A DNA stretch of 64,000 nt from Arcobacter iocasae (GTDB lineage Bacteria > Campylobacterota > Campylobacteria > Campylobacterales > Arcobacteraceae): the NCBI RefSeq assembly GCF_042214795.1, contig NZ_CP090177.1, forward strand, positions 2,170,001 to 2,234,000, written 5' to 3'. This document shows positions 35,997-44,490 of the stretch, piece after piece. Numbering within the stretch: position 1 is the stretch's first letter; each line of letters opens with the position of its first letter. The position numbers and the translations under genes were made by a program. Below the pieces are notes generated by a model. That model worked only from the letters and a program-made list of their open reading frames with translations, did no database searches and had not been told where the DNA came from.

Positions 35997-36722
35997 TTGT
36001 TTAGTAAAAATGGTATTCCATTATATGTACAATTAAAAAATAAATTACTAAAAGATATTCAAGCTAATTATAAAGCAGGAGATCTGTTTTCTCCTGAAAT
36101 AAAGCTAGAAAAAGAGTATGAAGTAAGTAGAATAACTGTAAGAAAAGCAATTGAGTTACTTGAAAGAGATAATATCTTAGAGAGAAAACAAGGCTCAGGT
36201 ACTTTTATAAAAGAGCAAAAAATTCTTTATGATGCAAATTCTATTGGTTCTTTAACTCAAAGATTAAACAAACAAAATCATAAACTAACTACTAAATCAA
36301 TTGAATTCTTAGTTATAAAAAAAGAACATTATGTAAAAGAGTTATTAAAATGTGATACTTTATTATGCATAAAAAGATTTAGAGAGATGGATGGTATTCC
36401 TTTTGCTTTGATGTTAAATTATTTAGATTTTGACAAAGTTCCAAATCTAAAGAAAAAGTTTAATATAGAATCTTTATATACCTTTTTAAAAGATGAATAC
36501 AATATAGAGTTTTACAATGCCCAAGAGACAGTGGAAGCAAAAGATTCTACAAAAGAAGAAGCCGAAAAATTAGGTATAAAAGAGGGCTCATCACTTTTAT
36601 CTTTACATAGATTATCTTTTGATAAAGAGAATAATCCTGTGGAGTATTCAGATATTTTAATCAAAGCAAATATGTATAAACACCAAATCACACTTTCAAA
36701 TGACAAAATCTCAAATTATTAA
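35997..36722 (+). CDS. GntR/UTRA-family regulator 2 (tandem paralogue)
   Basis: Regulator of 241 residues, clearly a duplicate of the preceding gene: same FxKNGIPLYxQLKxKLL opening, same VSRITVRKAIE recognition helix, same YDANSIGSLTQRL linker, and similar UTRA domain. Also starts on TTG, at 35997, after AAAGGAAATGAT; the near ATG runs into a stop. Because the recognition helices are identical, both should bind the same operator, while the ligand pockets have diverged. The tail NDKISNY matches the partner's NDKMSNI. Confidence 0.88.
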   Translation: MFSKNGIPLYVQLKNKLLKDIQANYKAGDLFSPEIKLEKEYEVSRITVRKAIELLERDNILERKQGSGTFIKEQKILYDANSIGSLTQRLNKQNHKLTTKSIEFLVIKKEHYVKELLKCDTLLCIKRFREMDGIPFALMLNYLDFDKVPNLKKKFNIESLYTFLKDEYNIEFYNAQETVEAKDSTKEEAEKLGIKEGSSLLSLHRLSFDKENNPVEYSDILIKANMYKHQITLSNDKISNY

Positions 36723-36759
36723 TTAAATCTTGCAAATCCCATCATAATAAATCTTTTGC

Positions 36760-36765
36760 TATAAT
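36760..36765 (+). promoter_or_regulatory. -10 element of argH
   Basis: TATAAT, 38 nt before the argH ATG, showing that argH is transcribed apart from the regulators upstream. Confidence 0.55.
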
Positions 36766-36803
36766 GCAAAAAAATTTATGGCAGATTATAAAGGATAGAT
36801 TTA

Positions 36804-38186
36804 ATGGCAAATGACCAAATTTTAAAAAATACAAATGCAAAGCTTTTAGATGAATTTAATGCTTCAGTTATGTTTGATAAAGAGTTATATGCTCAAGACA
36901 TAAAAGGTTCAATTGCTCACTCACAAATGTTAAAAGAACAAGGTATTTTGACAAAGAAAGACCAAGAAGATATTGAAAACGGGCTACTTCAAGTAAAAGA
37001 AGAGATAGAATCAGGAAAGTTTGAATTTAAAATAGAACATGAAGATATTCATATGGCAGTTGAGAGTAGGTTAACTGAAATAATCGGAGAAGCTGGAAAA
37101 AGATTGCACACAGCAAGAAGTAGAAATGATCAAGTTGCTACTGACTTTAGATTGTATGTTCAAGATAAAAACTTATCAATTAAATCACAGTTAAAAGAGC
37201 TTGTAAATACTTTTGTAGAAGTTGCTAAAAAGCACACTGAGACTTTAATTCCTGGTATGACTCACTTACAACATGCTCAACCAATTAACTTTGGATATCA
37301 TTTATTAGCTTATGCAAATATGTTTAAAAGAGATTTTGAAAGATTTGAAAGCTCATATGAGAGAAATAATTACTGTCCTTTAGGAAGTGCAGCACTTGCT
37401 GGAACTCCACATAATATAAATAGATTTTCTACTTCTGAGAAACTAGGATTTAACTCTCCAACAATAAGTGCTCTTGATACAGTTTCTGATAGAGACTTTG
37501 CTTTAGAAATTTTATTTAATATAAGTACAGCAATGATGCATATAAGCAGAATATCTGAAGAGTTAGTTACTTGGTCATCTTATGAGTTCCAATTTGTAAG
37601 AATGAGTGATGAGTATGCAACAACATCTTCAATCATGCCACAAAAGAAAAATCCTGATGTTCCTGAATTATTAAGAGGAAAAACTGGAAGAGTTTATGGA
37701 AATCTAGTTTCATTATTCACAGTTATGAAAGGTTTACCACTAGCTTATAATAAAGATACACAAGAAGATAAAGAGGGAGTTTTTGATTCTGTTAAGACTA
37801 TTGAAATCTCTATTTCTATTTTAAATGAAGTTATAAAAACTATGATAGTAAATGTAGAGAAAATGGCAAACGCTTGTAAAATAGGACATTTAAGTGCTAC
37901 TGATTTAGCTGATTATTTAGTTCAAAAACAAGCTATGCCTTTTAGAACTGCTTATTATATTACTAAAGATGTGGTGGCGGTTGCAAATTCTTTAAATAAA
38001 GATATTAGTGAATTAAGCCTTGAAGAAATTAGATCTGCTAATGATGAGGTAAAAAATATTGATGAAGAGATTTTGATGTATTTAGATTTAAAAGCTTCTA
38101 TGAATGCAAGAACATCTTTTGGTGGAACATCTACTAAAAATACAAAAGAGCAAATCGAGATATTTGAGAAGTGGTTAAAAAATTAG
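36804..38186 (+). CDS. argH: Argininosuccinate lyase
   Basis: Last step of arginine synthesis: splits argininosuccinate to arginine and fumarate. It has 460 residues, full length. Family motifs: HEDIHMAVESRLTE (about 82-95), TARSRNDQVATDFRLY (about 103-118), MTHLQHAQPINFGYH near 150-165, and the fumarase-superfamily signature SSIMPQKKNPDVPE (about 275-288) carrying the catalytic serine. An AAGGATAG site precedes the ATG. It stands alone with its own promoter and ends in a strong terminator. Confidence 0.96.
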   Translation: MANDQILKNTNAKLLDEFNASVMFDKELYAQDIKGSIAHSQMLKEQGILTKKDQEDIENGLLQVKEEIESGKFEFKIEHEDIHMAVESRLTEIIGEAGKRLHTARSRNDQVATDFRLYVQDKNLSIKSQLKELVNTFVEVAKKHTETLIPGMTHLQHAQPINFGYHLLAYANMFKRDFERFESSYERNNYCPLGSAALAGTPHNINRFSTSEKLGFNSPTISALDTVSDRDFALEILFNISTAMMHISRISEELVTWSSYEFQFVRMSDEYATTSSIMPQKKNPDVPELLRGKTGRVYGNLVSLFTVMKGLPLAYNKDTQEDKEGVFDSVKTIEISISILNEVIKTMIVNVEKMANACKIGHLSATDLADYLVQKQAMPFRTAYYITKDVVAVANSLNKDISELSLEEIRSANDEVKNIDEEILMYLDLKASMNARTSFGGTSTKNTKEQIEIFEKWLKN

Positions 38187-38210
38187 ATGATTTAAAATCA
38201 TCTAATTTTT
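38178..38210. terminator. Bidirectional terminator argH / cheV
   Basis: Stem of 15 bp, arms 38178-38192 and 38196-38210 around TAA, with A and T tracts at the ends. It includes the argH stop and the end of the convergent cheV. Confidence 0.88.
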
Positions 38211-39111
38211 AGTTTAGGAATTCTCTAGATGTAGAGTATAGTGCTTGGATATCAGTTTTACCAATAAAGCCATCAACACCAATTTGTTTCATTTTATTTT
38301 TAACAGCATCTGTTGTCATAGATGAGTTTACAATAACAGGGATATTAGCATATTTATTACTTGATTTTATAAATTGTGCAACTTGGAATCCATCAGTTTC
38401 TGGCATTTCAATATCAGTAATTACTAAACCAACTTCTTCTGGGTTAATTTCTCTAATTCTATCTAATAAATCTGCACCATTATTATAAATTTCATATTTC
38501 AAATTTGCTTTTTTGAAAAATTTTCTTAAAACTTCTCTTGCTACATTTGAATCTTCCGCTGCTAAAACAACCTTTTTAGTAGTAAATGGAGCTTCAATAT
38601 ATTTATTCATAACATCATCGCCATCATTTACCCAACCAAGGTCTTTTAATAATTGCTCTGCATTAAATACTGTACATAATTCATCTTTATCATGTACTTT
38701 CACATATGTTGTATATGTGATTTTTGAATTTGTTTCTTCTGAATGTCTTAATTCATCAGTAGTTTTTTCAACTATATCAAGCATGTCTTTAATTAAAAAA
38801 CCAACTTTTTTATGGTTGAATTCGCAGTAAATTATTAATTTATAATCAGCTAATTCAAGTGTTTTATTACCTAACCAAGCGTCAAGTTTTATTAAAGTAA
38901 CTGGTTCCCCTCTAATAGTTGCAATACCTGCTATGATGTCAGTATCAGATGGAGTATCATTTATTGTTACTTCTTCAGTTATTACAAAAGCTTTTACTTT
39001 GGCAATATTAATTGCATAAATATTATTTTTACCAGTATAAAATACAGCTAATTGTTGCACATTTCTAAGATGCCCTTGAGTCATTTGCTCAACACTATTC
39101 ATACCACTCAT
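38209..39111 (-). CDS. cheV: CheV chemotaxis coupling protein (CheW-receiver fusion)
   Basis: Couples chemoreceptors to CheA and adds phosphorylation control. It has 300 residues. The CheW-like domain covers about 18-165 (VFYTGKNNIYAINIAKVKAFV; GIATIRGEPVTLIKLDAWLG). The receiver domain covers about 180-298 with AAEDSNVAREVL and phosphoacceptor Asp in GLVITDIEMPETDG. The ATG at 39111 is chosen over an in-frame TTG at 39129, because AAAAGGG sits 5 nt before the ATG. It acts with the chemoreceptors at the left of the window. Standalone gene. Confidence 0.93.
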   Translation of the reverse strand: MSGMNSVEQMTQGHLRNVQQLAVFYTGKNNIYAINIAKVKAFVITEEVTINDTPSDTDIIAGIATIRGEPVTLIKLDAWLGNKTLELADYKLIIYCEFNHKKVGFLIKDMLDIVEKTTDELRHSEETNSKITYTTYVKVHDKDELCTVFNAEQLLKDLGWVNDGDDVMNKYIEAPFTTKKVVLAAEDSNVAREVLRKFFKKANLKYEIYNNGADLLDRIREINPEEVGLVITDIEMPETDGFQVAQFIKSSNKYANIPVIVNSSMTTDAVKNKMKQIGVDGFIGKTDIQALYSTSREFLN

Positions 39112-39175
39112 GTATTCCCTTTTTTGCAAATATTCTTATTATATTAATTTTTTTCTTATAGTTTATTGATTTTTT

Positions 39176-39820
39176 CTAATTAGCAATTATTTTTTGAATT
39201 GTAACAGAAGACATCATTAAACCAAAAGAACCAGTAACACCCTCAAAGCTGCCTTTTTCAATGCAATTTGGATTTTCACCTGAAAAGATTACTTTGAACT
39301 TCTTTTTAAAGCCTCTTTTTTTTAATTCATATCTGATTTTTCTAATAAATGGATCATTGTACGTATCCCAAATTGAAATATATTCAATCTTAGATGGATC
39401 GATTCTTTTTGCACTACCACTTGTACTTATAAGTTTATCGTAATATTTTTGAATTAGTCGAACTTTTGGTTTAATATCATCAATTGCATCCAAAATATAC
39501 TCATATGAAGAAAAGTCAAATTCATCAACCCAAGATTCTGTAATCTTTTCATGTATGATTTGCACATTTGGGTACTTTTCTTTTAAAGCTTCAACTTTTA
39601 CTCTTCCAATATTGCCTTCACTACCCATTTGTCTATTTAAATTTGATTCTTCATAAGTATCAAAATCTACTATAGTTATATTTGTTATTCCTGTTCTATA
39701 AAGTGAATCTAGCGCAAATGAACCAACTCCACCTACACCTAAAAGTATTATTTTTGTATTTTGAAACTTATCAAAATTATTATCTCCAAAAAGTTTTAGA
39801 GTTCTATCGTATTTTGACAT
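39176..39820 (-). CDS. tcdA: TcdA-like tRNA threonylcarbamoyladenosine dehydratase (E1-like)
   Basis: ATP-using E1-like enzyme expected to cyclise t6A37 of ANN-decoding tRNAs. It has 214 residues, a little shorter than E. coli TcdA (about 268). Seen: nucleotide-binding ILLGVGGVGSFALDSLYRTG (about 25-45), DFDTYEESNLNRQ (about 51-63), and a DAIDDIKPKVRLI stretch near 113-125. A GSAKRIDPSKI segment follows. The ThiF/MoeB family shares this fold, but DDIKPK and the size favour TcdA. No ThiS or MoaD genes are near. It is divergent from greA. Confidence 0.85.
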   Translation of the reverse strand: MSKYDRTLKLFGDNNFDKFQNTKIILLGVGGVGSFALDSLYRTGITNITIVDFDTYEESNLNRQMGSEGNIGRVKVEALKEKYPNVQIIHEKITESWVDEFDFSSYEYILDAIDDIKPKVRLIQKYYDKLISTSGSAKRIDPSKIEYISIWDTYNDPFIRKIRYELKKRGFKKKFKVIFSGENPNCIEKGSFEGVTGSFGLMMSSVTIQKIIAN

Positions 39821-39911
39821 ACTACATCTTCTTTCGTAAATTTATTTTTTATTTTTTATTTTTTGGGTATTATAGCAGATTAAAATAGAAAATATATTTA
39901 TGGAGAGGTTG

Positions 39912-40397
39912 ATGGAAAAAGAACCAATGACAAATGTGGGGTATAAAAAAATTACAGGGGAATTGGATTTTTTAAAAAGTACTGAGCGTCCTGAAACTGT
40001 TATTGCCCTTGAAGAAGCAAGACAATTAGGGGATTTAAAAGAAAATGCTGAATATCATGCTGCAAAAGAAAAATTAAAATTAATAGATGTACAAATTGCA
40101 GAACTAGGTGCAGTATTAAGCAAAGCTGTAATTATTGATCCTACTTCTTTACCTCACGATAGAGTTTCATTTGGTTCAACTGTAAAATTAGTAAACACAG
40201 ATACTGATGAAGAGTATGAGTACTCAATTGTAGGTGGTGTTGAATCTAATGCTGAAAAAGGAATGATTTCATTTAATTCACCTTTAGCTAAACAACTAAT
40301 GGGAAAAGAAGAGGGTGATGAATTTAGTGCAACCTTACCAGGTGGAGTAAAAACTTTTGAAGTCTTGGAAGTATTTTACAAAGAACTTGAACTATAA
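39912..40397 (+). CDS. greA: Transcription elongation factor GreA
   Basis: Rescues backtracked RNA polymerase by stimulating transcript cleavage. It has 161 residues from the ATG at 39912, preceded by GGAGAGG; an earlier in-frame ATG at 39900 overlaps that site and is rejected. The N-terminal coiled coil carries the tip acidic residues in ARQLGDLKENAEYHAAKEKL (about 36-55), and the C-terminal FKBP-like domain has VSFGSTVKLVN and GKEEGDEF. Length is as usual. It is the first gene of a plus-strand run with lpxH-like, an orphan and uvrB. Confidence 0.95.
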   Translation: MEKEPMTNVGYKKITGELDFLKSTERPETVIALEEARQLGDLKENAEYHAAKEKLKLIDVQIAELGAVLSKAVIIDPTSLPHDRVSFGSTVKLVNTDTDEEYEYSIVGGVESNAEKGMISFNSPLAKQLMGKEEGDEFSATLPGGVKTFEVLEVFYKELEL

Positions 40398-40427
40398 TGT
40401 TTAAATTAAACTTCTCATATTTTGCTT

Positions 40428-41129
40428 ATGTTTCCTAGTATAAAAGAAAACGCTATTTTCATTGCAGACTCTCACTTCAATGAAAAAAGGTCTCAACTTT
40501 TAACTTTTTTTAAAAAATTAAAATCAAAAGAGATAGAGACTGAACAGTTATTTTTGATGGGTGATATGTTTGATTTTATCTCAGGAGAGAGTAAATATTT
40601 TATAAAAAGAAATAAAAAAGTAATCTCTTTAATAAATAAGTTATCACAAGATATTGAAATGATATATTTAGAAGGTAATCATGACTACAATTTGAAAAAT
40701 TTATTCCCAAATGTGAAAATATACAAAAGAGAATCACAGCCTATTTTTATGAATTATCAAAACCAAGAAGTAGCTTTAAGTCATGGTGATATATTTGTAA
40801 ATGATAAATTTTATGATGTTTATTGTAAATTTATTAGAAATCATATATTTTTACTTTTTATGAATGCAATTGATTTTAAAAATTTTATCTCTAAAAAGAT
40901 ATATTATGGTCTTTTAGGGAAGAATATTTGTCATAATATTAAAAGTTTTAAAGATATTGTTTCAAAAAGAGTTAAGCACTATGATGCAAAAATAATCATT
41001 GAAGGACATTTTCATCAAGGAAAAGAGTATATTATCGATGAAAAAAGATATAAAAACATACAATCTTTAACTTGTAGTAACGAATATGTAGTTTTAGTGA
41101 ATAATGAATTTATAGGAAAAAGTTTATGA
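40428..41129 (+). CDS. LpxH-like metallophosphoesterase
   Basis: Calcineurin-like phosphoesterase of 233 residues. The five metal motifs are seen in order: IADSHF (about 12-17), GDMFDF (about 44-49), GNHDY (about 82-86), LSHGD near 116-120 and EGHFHQG near 190-196. The arrangement matches UDP-2,3-diacylglucosamine hydrolases (LpxH) of lipid A synthesis, which is the likely role, but other phosphoesterases cannot be ruled out. The ATG at 40428 is preferred over TTG two codons upstream; neither has a strong ribosome site. A TATAAT at 40393-40398 suggests a separate promoter with a short leader. Confidence 0.82.
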   Translation: MFPSIKENAIFIADSHFNEKRSQLLTFFKKLKSKEIETEQLFLMGDMFDFISGESKYFIKRNKKVISLINKLSQDIEMIYLEGNHDYNLKNLFPNVKIYKRESQPIFMNYQNQEVALSHGDIFVNDKFYDVYCKFIRNHIFLLFMNAIDFKNFISKKIYYGLLGKNICHNIKSFKDIVSKRVKHYDAKIIIEGHFHQGKEYIIDEKRYKNIQSLTCSNEYVVLVNNEFIGKSL

Positions 41130-41680
41130 GTAATCTGACTTTTGTATTAATTGTTTTTTTAATTTTGATAGTTGTATTTTTATTGACTCTATTTTTTTAT
41201 AAAGTTAAAAAGATAAAAAGAGTTATAGGTTCATACCATAAAGAAGATACAAAAAAATATATTAATACAAGACTTATAACTCTACCTTCATCATTTGAAT
41301 CTTTGAGTAATAATACTTTGAGGGAAGAATCAAAAGAATTATTTGAAATTTTTAAATTACTAGATTATAAAAATAAACATGAGGAATATGAAAAAAAATC
41401 TTGGCACTCTTGGCAAATGAGTTTTTTAGTTGCTATGTACAAAAGAGATTTGGAACTTTTTTTACCAACATGTAATGATGTTTTTCATGAAGAAATACTA
41501 AAAGATAGTTTAGAAAATCTTCAAATATCACTAAAACAAATAATGGCAAAATATAAAAAAGAAGTACGAGTAGATAAATCAAAAGATATCTTATCCAAAC
41601 ACCTAATTTGGGAAGGCAAAGAAGTAGAAAGATTGATGTATTATTTGTACAAATATAAAAACACTAGTAAGGAAGGATAA
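41126..41680 (+). CDS. Hypothetical membrane-anchored protein, 184 residues
   Basis: One N-terminal membrane helix (about 5-25), then a basic soluble, mostly helical domain with a Trp-rich SWHSWQMSFLVAMYKRDLELFLP stretch near 90-112. No family recognised. The ATG overlaps the upstream stop (ATGA) and its TAA is only 3 nt from the proposed uvrB start, so it lies inside a tightly packed operon and its translation should feed uvrB. The intact frame and coupling support a real gene. Function unknown. Confidence 0.78.
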   Translation: MSNLTFVLIVFLILIVVFLLTLFFYKVKKIKRVIGSYHKEDTKKYINTRLITLPSSFESLSNNTLREESKELFEIFKLLDYKNKHEEYEKKSWHSWQMSFLVAMYKRDLELFLPTCNDVFHEEILKDSLENLQISLKQIMAKYKKEVRVDKSKDILSKHLIWEGKEVERLMYYLYKYKNTSKEG

Positions 41681-41683
41681 GTT

Positions 41684-43657
41684 ATAGCAGAGTTTAAAGT
41701 TGAAAGTAAATATAGCCCAGCTGGAGATCAACCCCTAGCAATAGAAAAATTAAGTGAATCAATACTTGCAGGTAATCAATATAATACGCTACTTGGAGTA
41801 ACAGGTTCAGGTAAAACTTATACTATGGCAAAAGTTATTGAGAAAACTCAAAAACCAACTCTTATTATGACTCATAATAAAACTTTGGCGGCCCAACTAT
41901 ATAGTGAATTTAAATCTTTCTTTCCTAACAATCATGTGGAATATTTTATCTCTTATTACGATTACTATCAACCAGAAGCTTATATTCCAAGAAGTGATTT
42001 GTTTATAGAAAAAGACAGTTCTATAAACTCAGAACTTGAAAGAATGAGATTAAGTGCAACAGCTTCTTTACTCTCTTTTGATGATGTTATTGTAGTAGCT
42101 TCTGTCTCTGCAAACTATGGTTTAGGAAATCCAGCTGAATATAAATCTATGGTGCAAAAACTCTCCGTAGGGTTTGAATACTCACAGCGCACACTTTTAA
42201 TGAAACTTGTTGATATGGGTTATAAAAGAAATGATAAGTTTTTTGACCGTGCAGATTTTAGAGTAAATGGAGATGTTATTGATGTATTTCCTGCTTATTG
42301 GCAAGATGAGTTTATTCGTGTAGAGTTTTTTGCAGATGAAGTTGAAGCAATTTCTATTCATGAATACATGACTAATGTCAAACAAAAAGATGTACAAGAT
42401 GTAACAATTTATTCAGTAAATCCTTTTGTTGTAAATAGTGAAAACCTAGCAACTGCAGTAAAAAAAATAGAAGAAGAGTTAGAAGAGAGATTAGCCTTTT
42501 TAAAGGCTGAAGATAGGCTTGTAGAGTATCAAAGACTTAAACAGCGAGTAGAGTTTGATTTAGAGATGATTGAAGGTACTGGTATGTGTAAAGGAATAGA
42601 GAACTATGCTCGACATTTGACAGGATTGGAGCCTGGAGAAACACCTTATTCAATGATGGATTATTTTGAACAAATAGGAAAAGACTTTTTACTCATAGTT
42701 GATGAATCTCATGTATCCTTACCTCAGTTTAGAGGAATGCATGCAGCAGATAGGAGTAGAAAAGAAGTTCTTGTTGAGTATGGATTTCGATTACCAAGTG
42801 CTTTAGATAACCGTCCTTTGATGTTTGATGAGTTTATCAAGAAAGCACCACATTATCTGTTTGTAAGTGCAACTCCAAATGAATTAGAAACTTCAATGAG
42901 TTCAGTTGTAGCTGAGCAAATTATTAGACCAACTGGATTGTTAGACCCAACTATTGAGATTATGGATAGTGAATTTCAAGTTGAAAAACTTCACGATGAA
43001 ATCAAAAAAGTTGCTGCAAAAAATGAGCGGGTTTTAGTTACAGTTTTAACTAAAAAAATGGCAGAAGAACTAACAGCATATTATTTAGACCTAGGTATTA
43101 GAGTAAAATATATGCATAGTGAGATAGATACTTTAGAGCGAGTAGAAATCATTCGGCAATTGAGATTGGGTGAATTTGATGTTTTAGTTGGAATCAATCT
43201 TTTAAGAGAAGGTTTAGATATTCCAGAAACTTCTTTGGTGGCTATTTTAGATGCGGATAAAGAAGGATTTTTAAGAAGTAAAACTTCTCTTATCCAAACT
43301 ATGGGAAGAGGGGCACGAAATCAAAATGGACGTGTTATTTTATTTGCCAAAAGAGTAACTGATTCTATGCAGTTTGCCATAGATGTTACAAACAAAAGAA
43401 GAGAAGTTCAAGAAGCTCACAATAAAAAACATGGAATTACTCCAATTAGTACCACAAGAGTATTAGAAGATAATCTAAAACTTGAAGAGTATGATGCTGT
43501 AGCCTTGAAGTTAGATAAGTTAAATAAAATGCCAGCTGCTGAGAGAAAGAAGATGCTCATAGAGTTGAATAAGGCGATGACGAAAGCTTCGAAGGACTTG
43601 AACTTTGAAGAAGCGATTAGACTAAGAGACGAAATAGAAAAAATCAAAAAACTGTAA
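41684..43657 (+). CDS. uvrB: UvrB excision repair helicase, probable AUA start
   Basis: Damage-verifying subunit of UvrABC. Residues start IAEFKVESKYSPAGDQPLA at 41684, where the frame opens after a stop at 41678-41680. The expected first codon before AEF is ATA; AAGGA lies 6 nt ahead. The first in-frame ATG, at 41825, would remove the conserved N-terminus and the Walker A (GVTGSGKT, about 38-45), so it cannot be the true start. Later: the beta-hairpin region YYDYYQPEAYIP, helicase motifs DESHVSLPQ and MGRGARNQ, and the C-terminal UVR coiled coil (AMTKASKDLNFEEAIRLRDEI). 657 residues, family length. Confidence 0.93.
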   Translation: MAEFKVESKYSPAGDQPLAIEKLSESILAGNQYNTLLGVTGSGKTYTMAKVIEKTQKPTLIMTHNKTLAAQLYSEFKSFFPNNHVEYFISYYDYYQPEAYIPRSDLFIEKDSSINSELERMRLSATASLLSFDDVIVVASVSANYGLGNPAEYKSMVQKLSVGFEYSQRTLLMKLVDMGYKRNDKFFDRADFRVNGDVIDVFPAYWQDEFIRVEFFADEVEAISIHEYMTNVKQKDVQDVTIYSVNPFVVNSENLATAVKKIEEELEERLAFLKAEDRLVEYQRLKQRVEFDLEMIEGTGMCKGIENYARHLTGLEPGETPYSMMDYFEQIGKDFLLIVDESHVSLPQFRGMHAADRSRKEVLVEYGFRLPSALDNRPLMFDEFIKKAPHYLFVSATPNELETSMSSVVAEQIIRPTGLLDPTIEIMDSEFQVEKLHDEIKKVAAKNERVLVTVLTKKMAEELTAYYLDLGIRVKYMHSEIDTLERVEIIRQLRLGEFDVLVGINLLREGLDIPETSLVAILDADKEGFLRSKTSLIQTMGRGARNQNGRVILFAKRVTDSMQFAIDVTNKRREVQEAHNKKHGITPISTTRVLEDNLKLEEYDAVALKLDKLNKMPAAERKKMLIELNKAMTKASKDLNFEEAIRLRDEIEKIKKL

Positions 43658-43785
43658 ATAGAGATTCATCTTTTGTCCAAACTCTGCGTTGGATAGGAAT
43701 TTTTAATGCTCATGTACTTTAGTACACTCCGCTTAAAAATTTCTCTCCGCCTTGATTTTAAACAAAATCTAAATCTCTATTTACA
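43653..43785. repeat. Large palindromic (MITE-like) element between uvrB and nth
   Basis: Perfect 14-bp terminal inverted repeats, TGTAAATAGAGATT (43653-43666) and AATCTCTATTTACA (43772-43785), enclose nested stems: TTTTGT/ACAAAA, AATTTTTAA/TTAAAAATT and a TGTAC-TTTA-GTACA tip. It has no coding capacity. The left repeat covers the uvrB stop codon. It could be a non-autonomous mobile element, a REP-like unit or a very large terminator. No copy elsewhere in the window. Confidence 0.75.
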
Positions 43786-43833
43786 ATTTTAGTTATAAAC
43801 TTATATTAATAAAAAGACAATACAATTCTACTT

Positions 43834-44478
43834 ATGAAAAAAGCAACTAAAAAAGATATTGAGATAATAAAAGAAGCCTTTGTTGAAAAATACTCTGATG
43901 CTGTTACAGAACTAAATTATAAAAATGATTTTGAACTTTTAATTGCCATTATACTATCGGCTCAATGTACTGATAAAAGAGTGAATATTATTACTCCTGC
44001 ATTGTTTGAAAAGTATCCTACTCCGTTTGATTTGGCTGAAGCAAGTTTAGAAGATGTGAAAAAATTGTTAAACTCATGTTCTTTTTTTAATAATAAGTCA
44101 CAAAATATCATCAAGATGGCTCGAAGTGTTATTGAAAATCATGGTGGAGATATTCCCCATGATACAAAAGCTTTGATGAAGTTAGCAGGTGTGGGGAATA
44201 AAACTGCCAATGTCTTTATGATAGAAGCAGAGGGTGCAAACTTGATGGCTGTTGATACTCATGTATTTAGAGTATCTCATAGATTAGGTCTTAGTGATGG
44301 TAAAACTGTGGAGCAAACAGAAGAACATTTGGTTAAGAAACTAAAGGGTGACTTACATATCTTCCACCAAGCGATGGTTTTATTTGGTCGATATACTTGT
44401 AAAGCAGTGAAACCTGAATGTGATAATTGTTTATTCCCTCATGTTTGTAAGACAAAACAATCTTTTAAGCCCTCTTAG
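43834..44478 (+). CDS. nth: Endonuclease III DNA glycosylase/AP lyase
   Basis: Removes oxidised pyrimidines and cleaves at abasic sites. It has 214 residues. The helix-hairpin-helix LAGVGNKTANVF (about 113-124) has the catalytic lysine; VDTHVFRVSHRLG (about 135-147) has the catalytic aspartate. The [4Fe-4S] loop is C-x6-C-x2-C-x5-C at the C-terminus (CKAVKPECDNCLFPHVC). The gene follows uvrB across a palindromic element, so two repair genes are adjacent, though the element may separate their transcripts. Confidence 0.95.
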   Translation: MKKATKKDIEIIKEAFVEKYSDAVTELNYKNDFELLIAIILSAQCTDKRVNIITPALFEKYPTPFDLAEASLEDVKKLLNSCSFFNNKSQNIIKMARSVIENHGGDIPHDTKALMKLAGVGNKTANVFMIEAEGANLMAVDTHVFRVSHRLGLSDGKTVEQTEEHLVKKLKGDLHIFHQAMVLFGRYTCKAVKPECDNCLFPHVCKTKQSFKPS

Positions 44479-44490
44479 AGCTAAAAGATT
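44459..44490. terminator. Terminator at nth / orphan gene junction
   Basis: AATCTTTT (44459-44466) plus AGC (44468-44470) pair with GCT (44480-44482) and AAAAGATT (44483-44490). The loop contains the nth stop codon. T and A tracts flank it. Convergent genes. Confidence 0.6.

Noticed and set aside
39112..39129. CheV starting at TTG 39129
   Set aside because: AAAAGGG is positioned for the ATG at 39111, and the extra residues would contain the ribosome site itself.
41825..43657. UvrB starting at the ATG at 41825
   Set aside because: It would drop the conserved N-terminus and Walker A, both plainly encoded upstream in the same frame.
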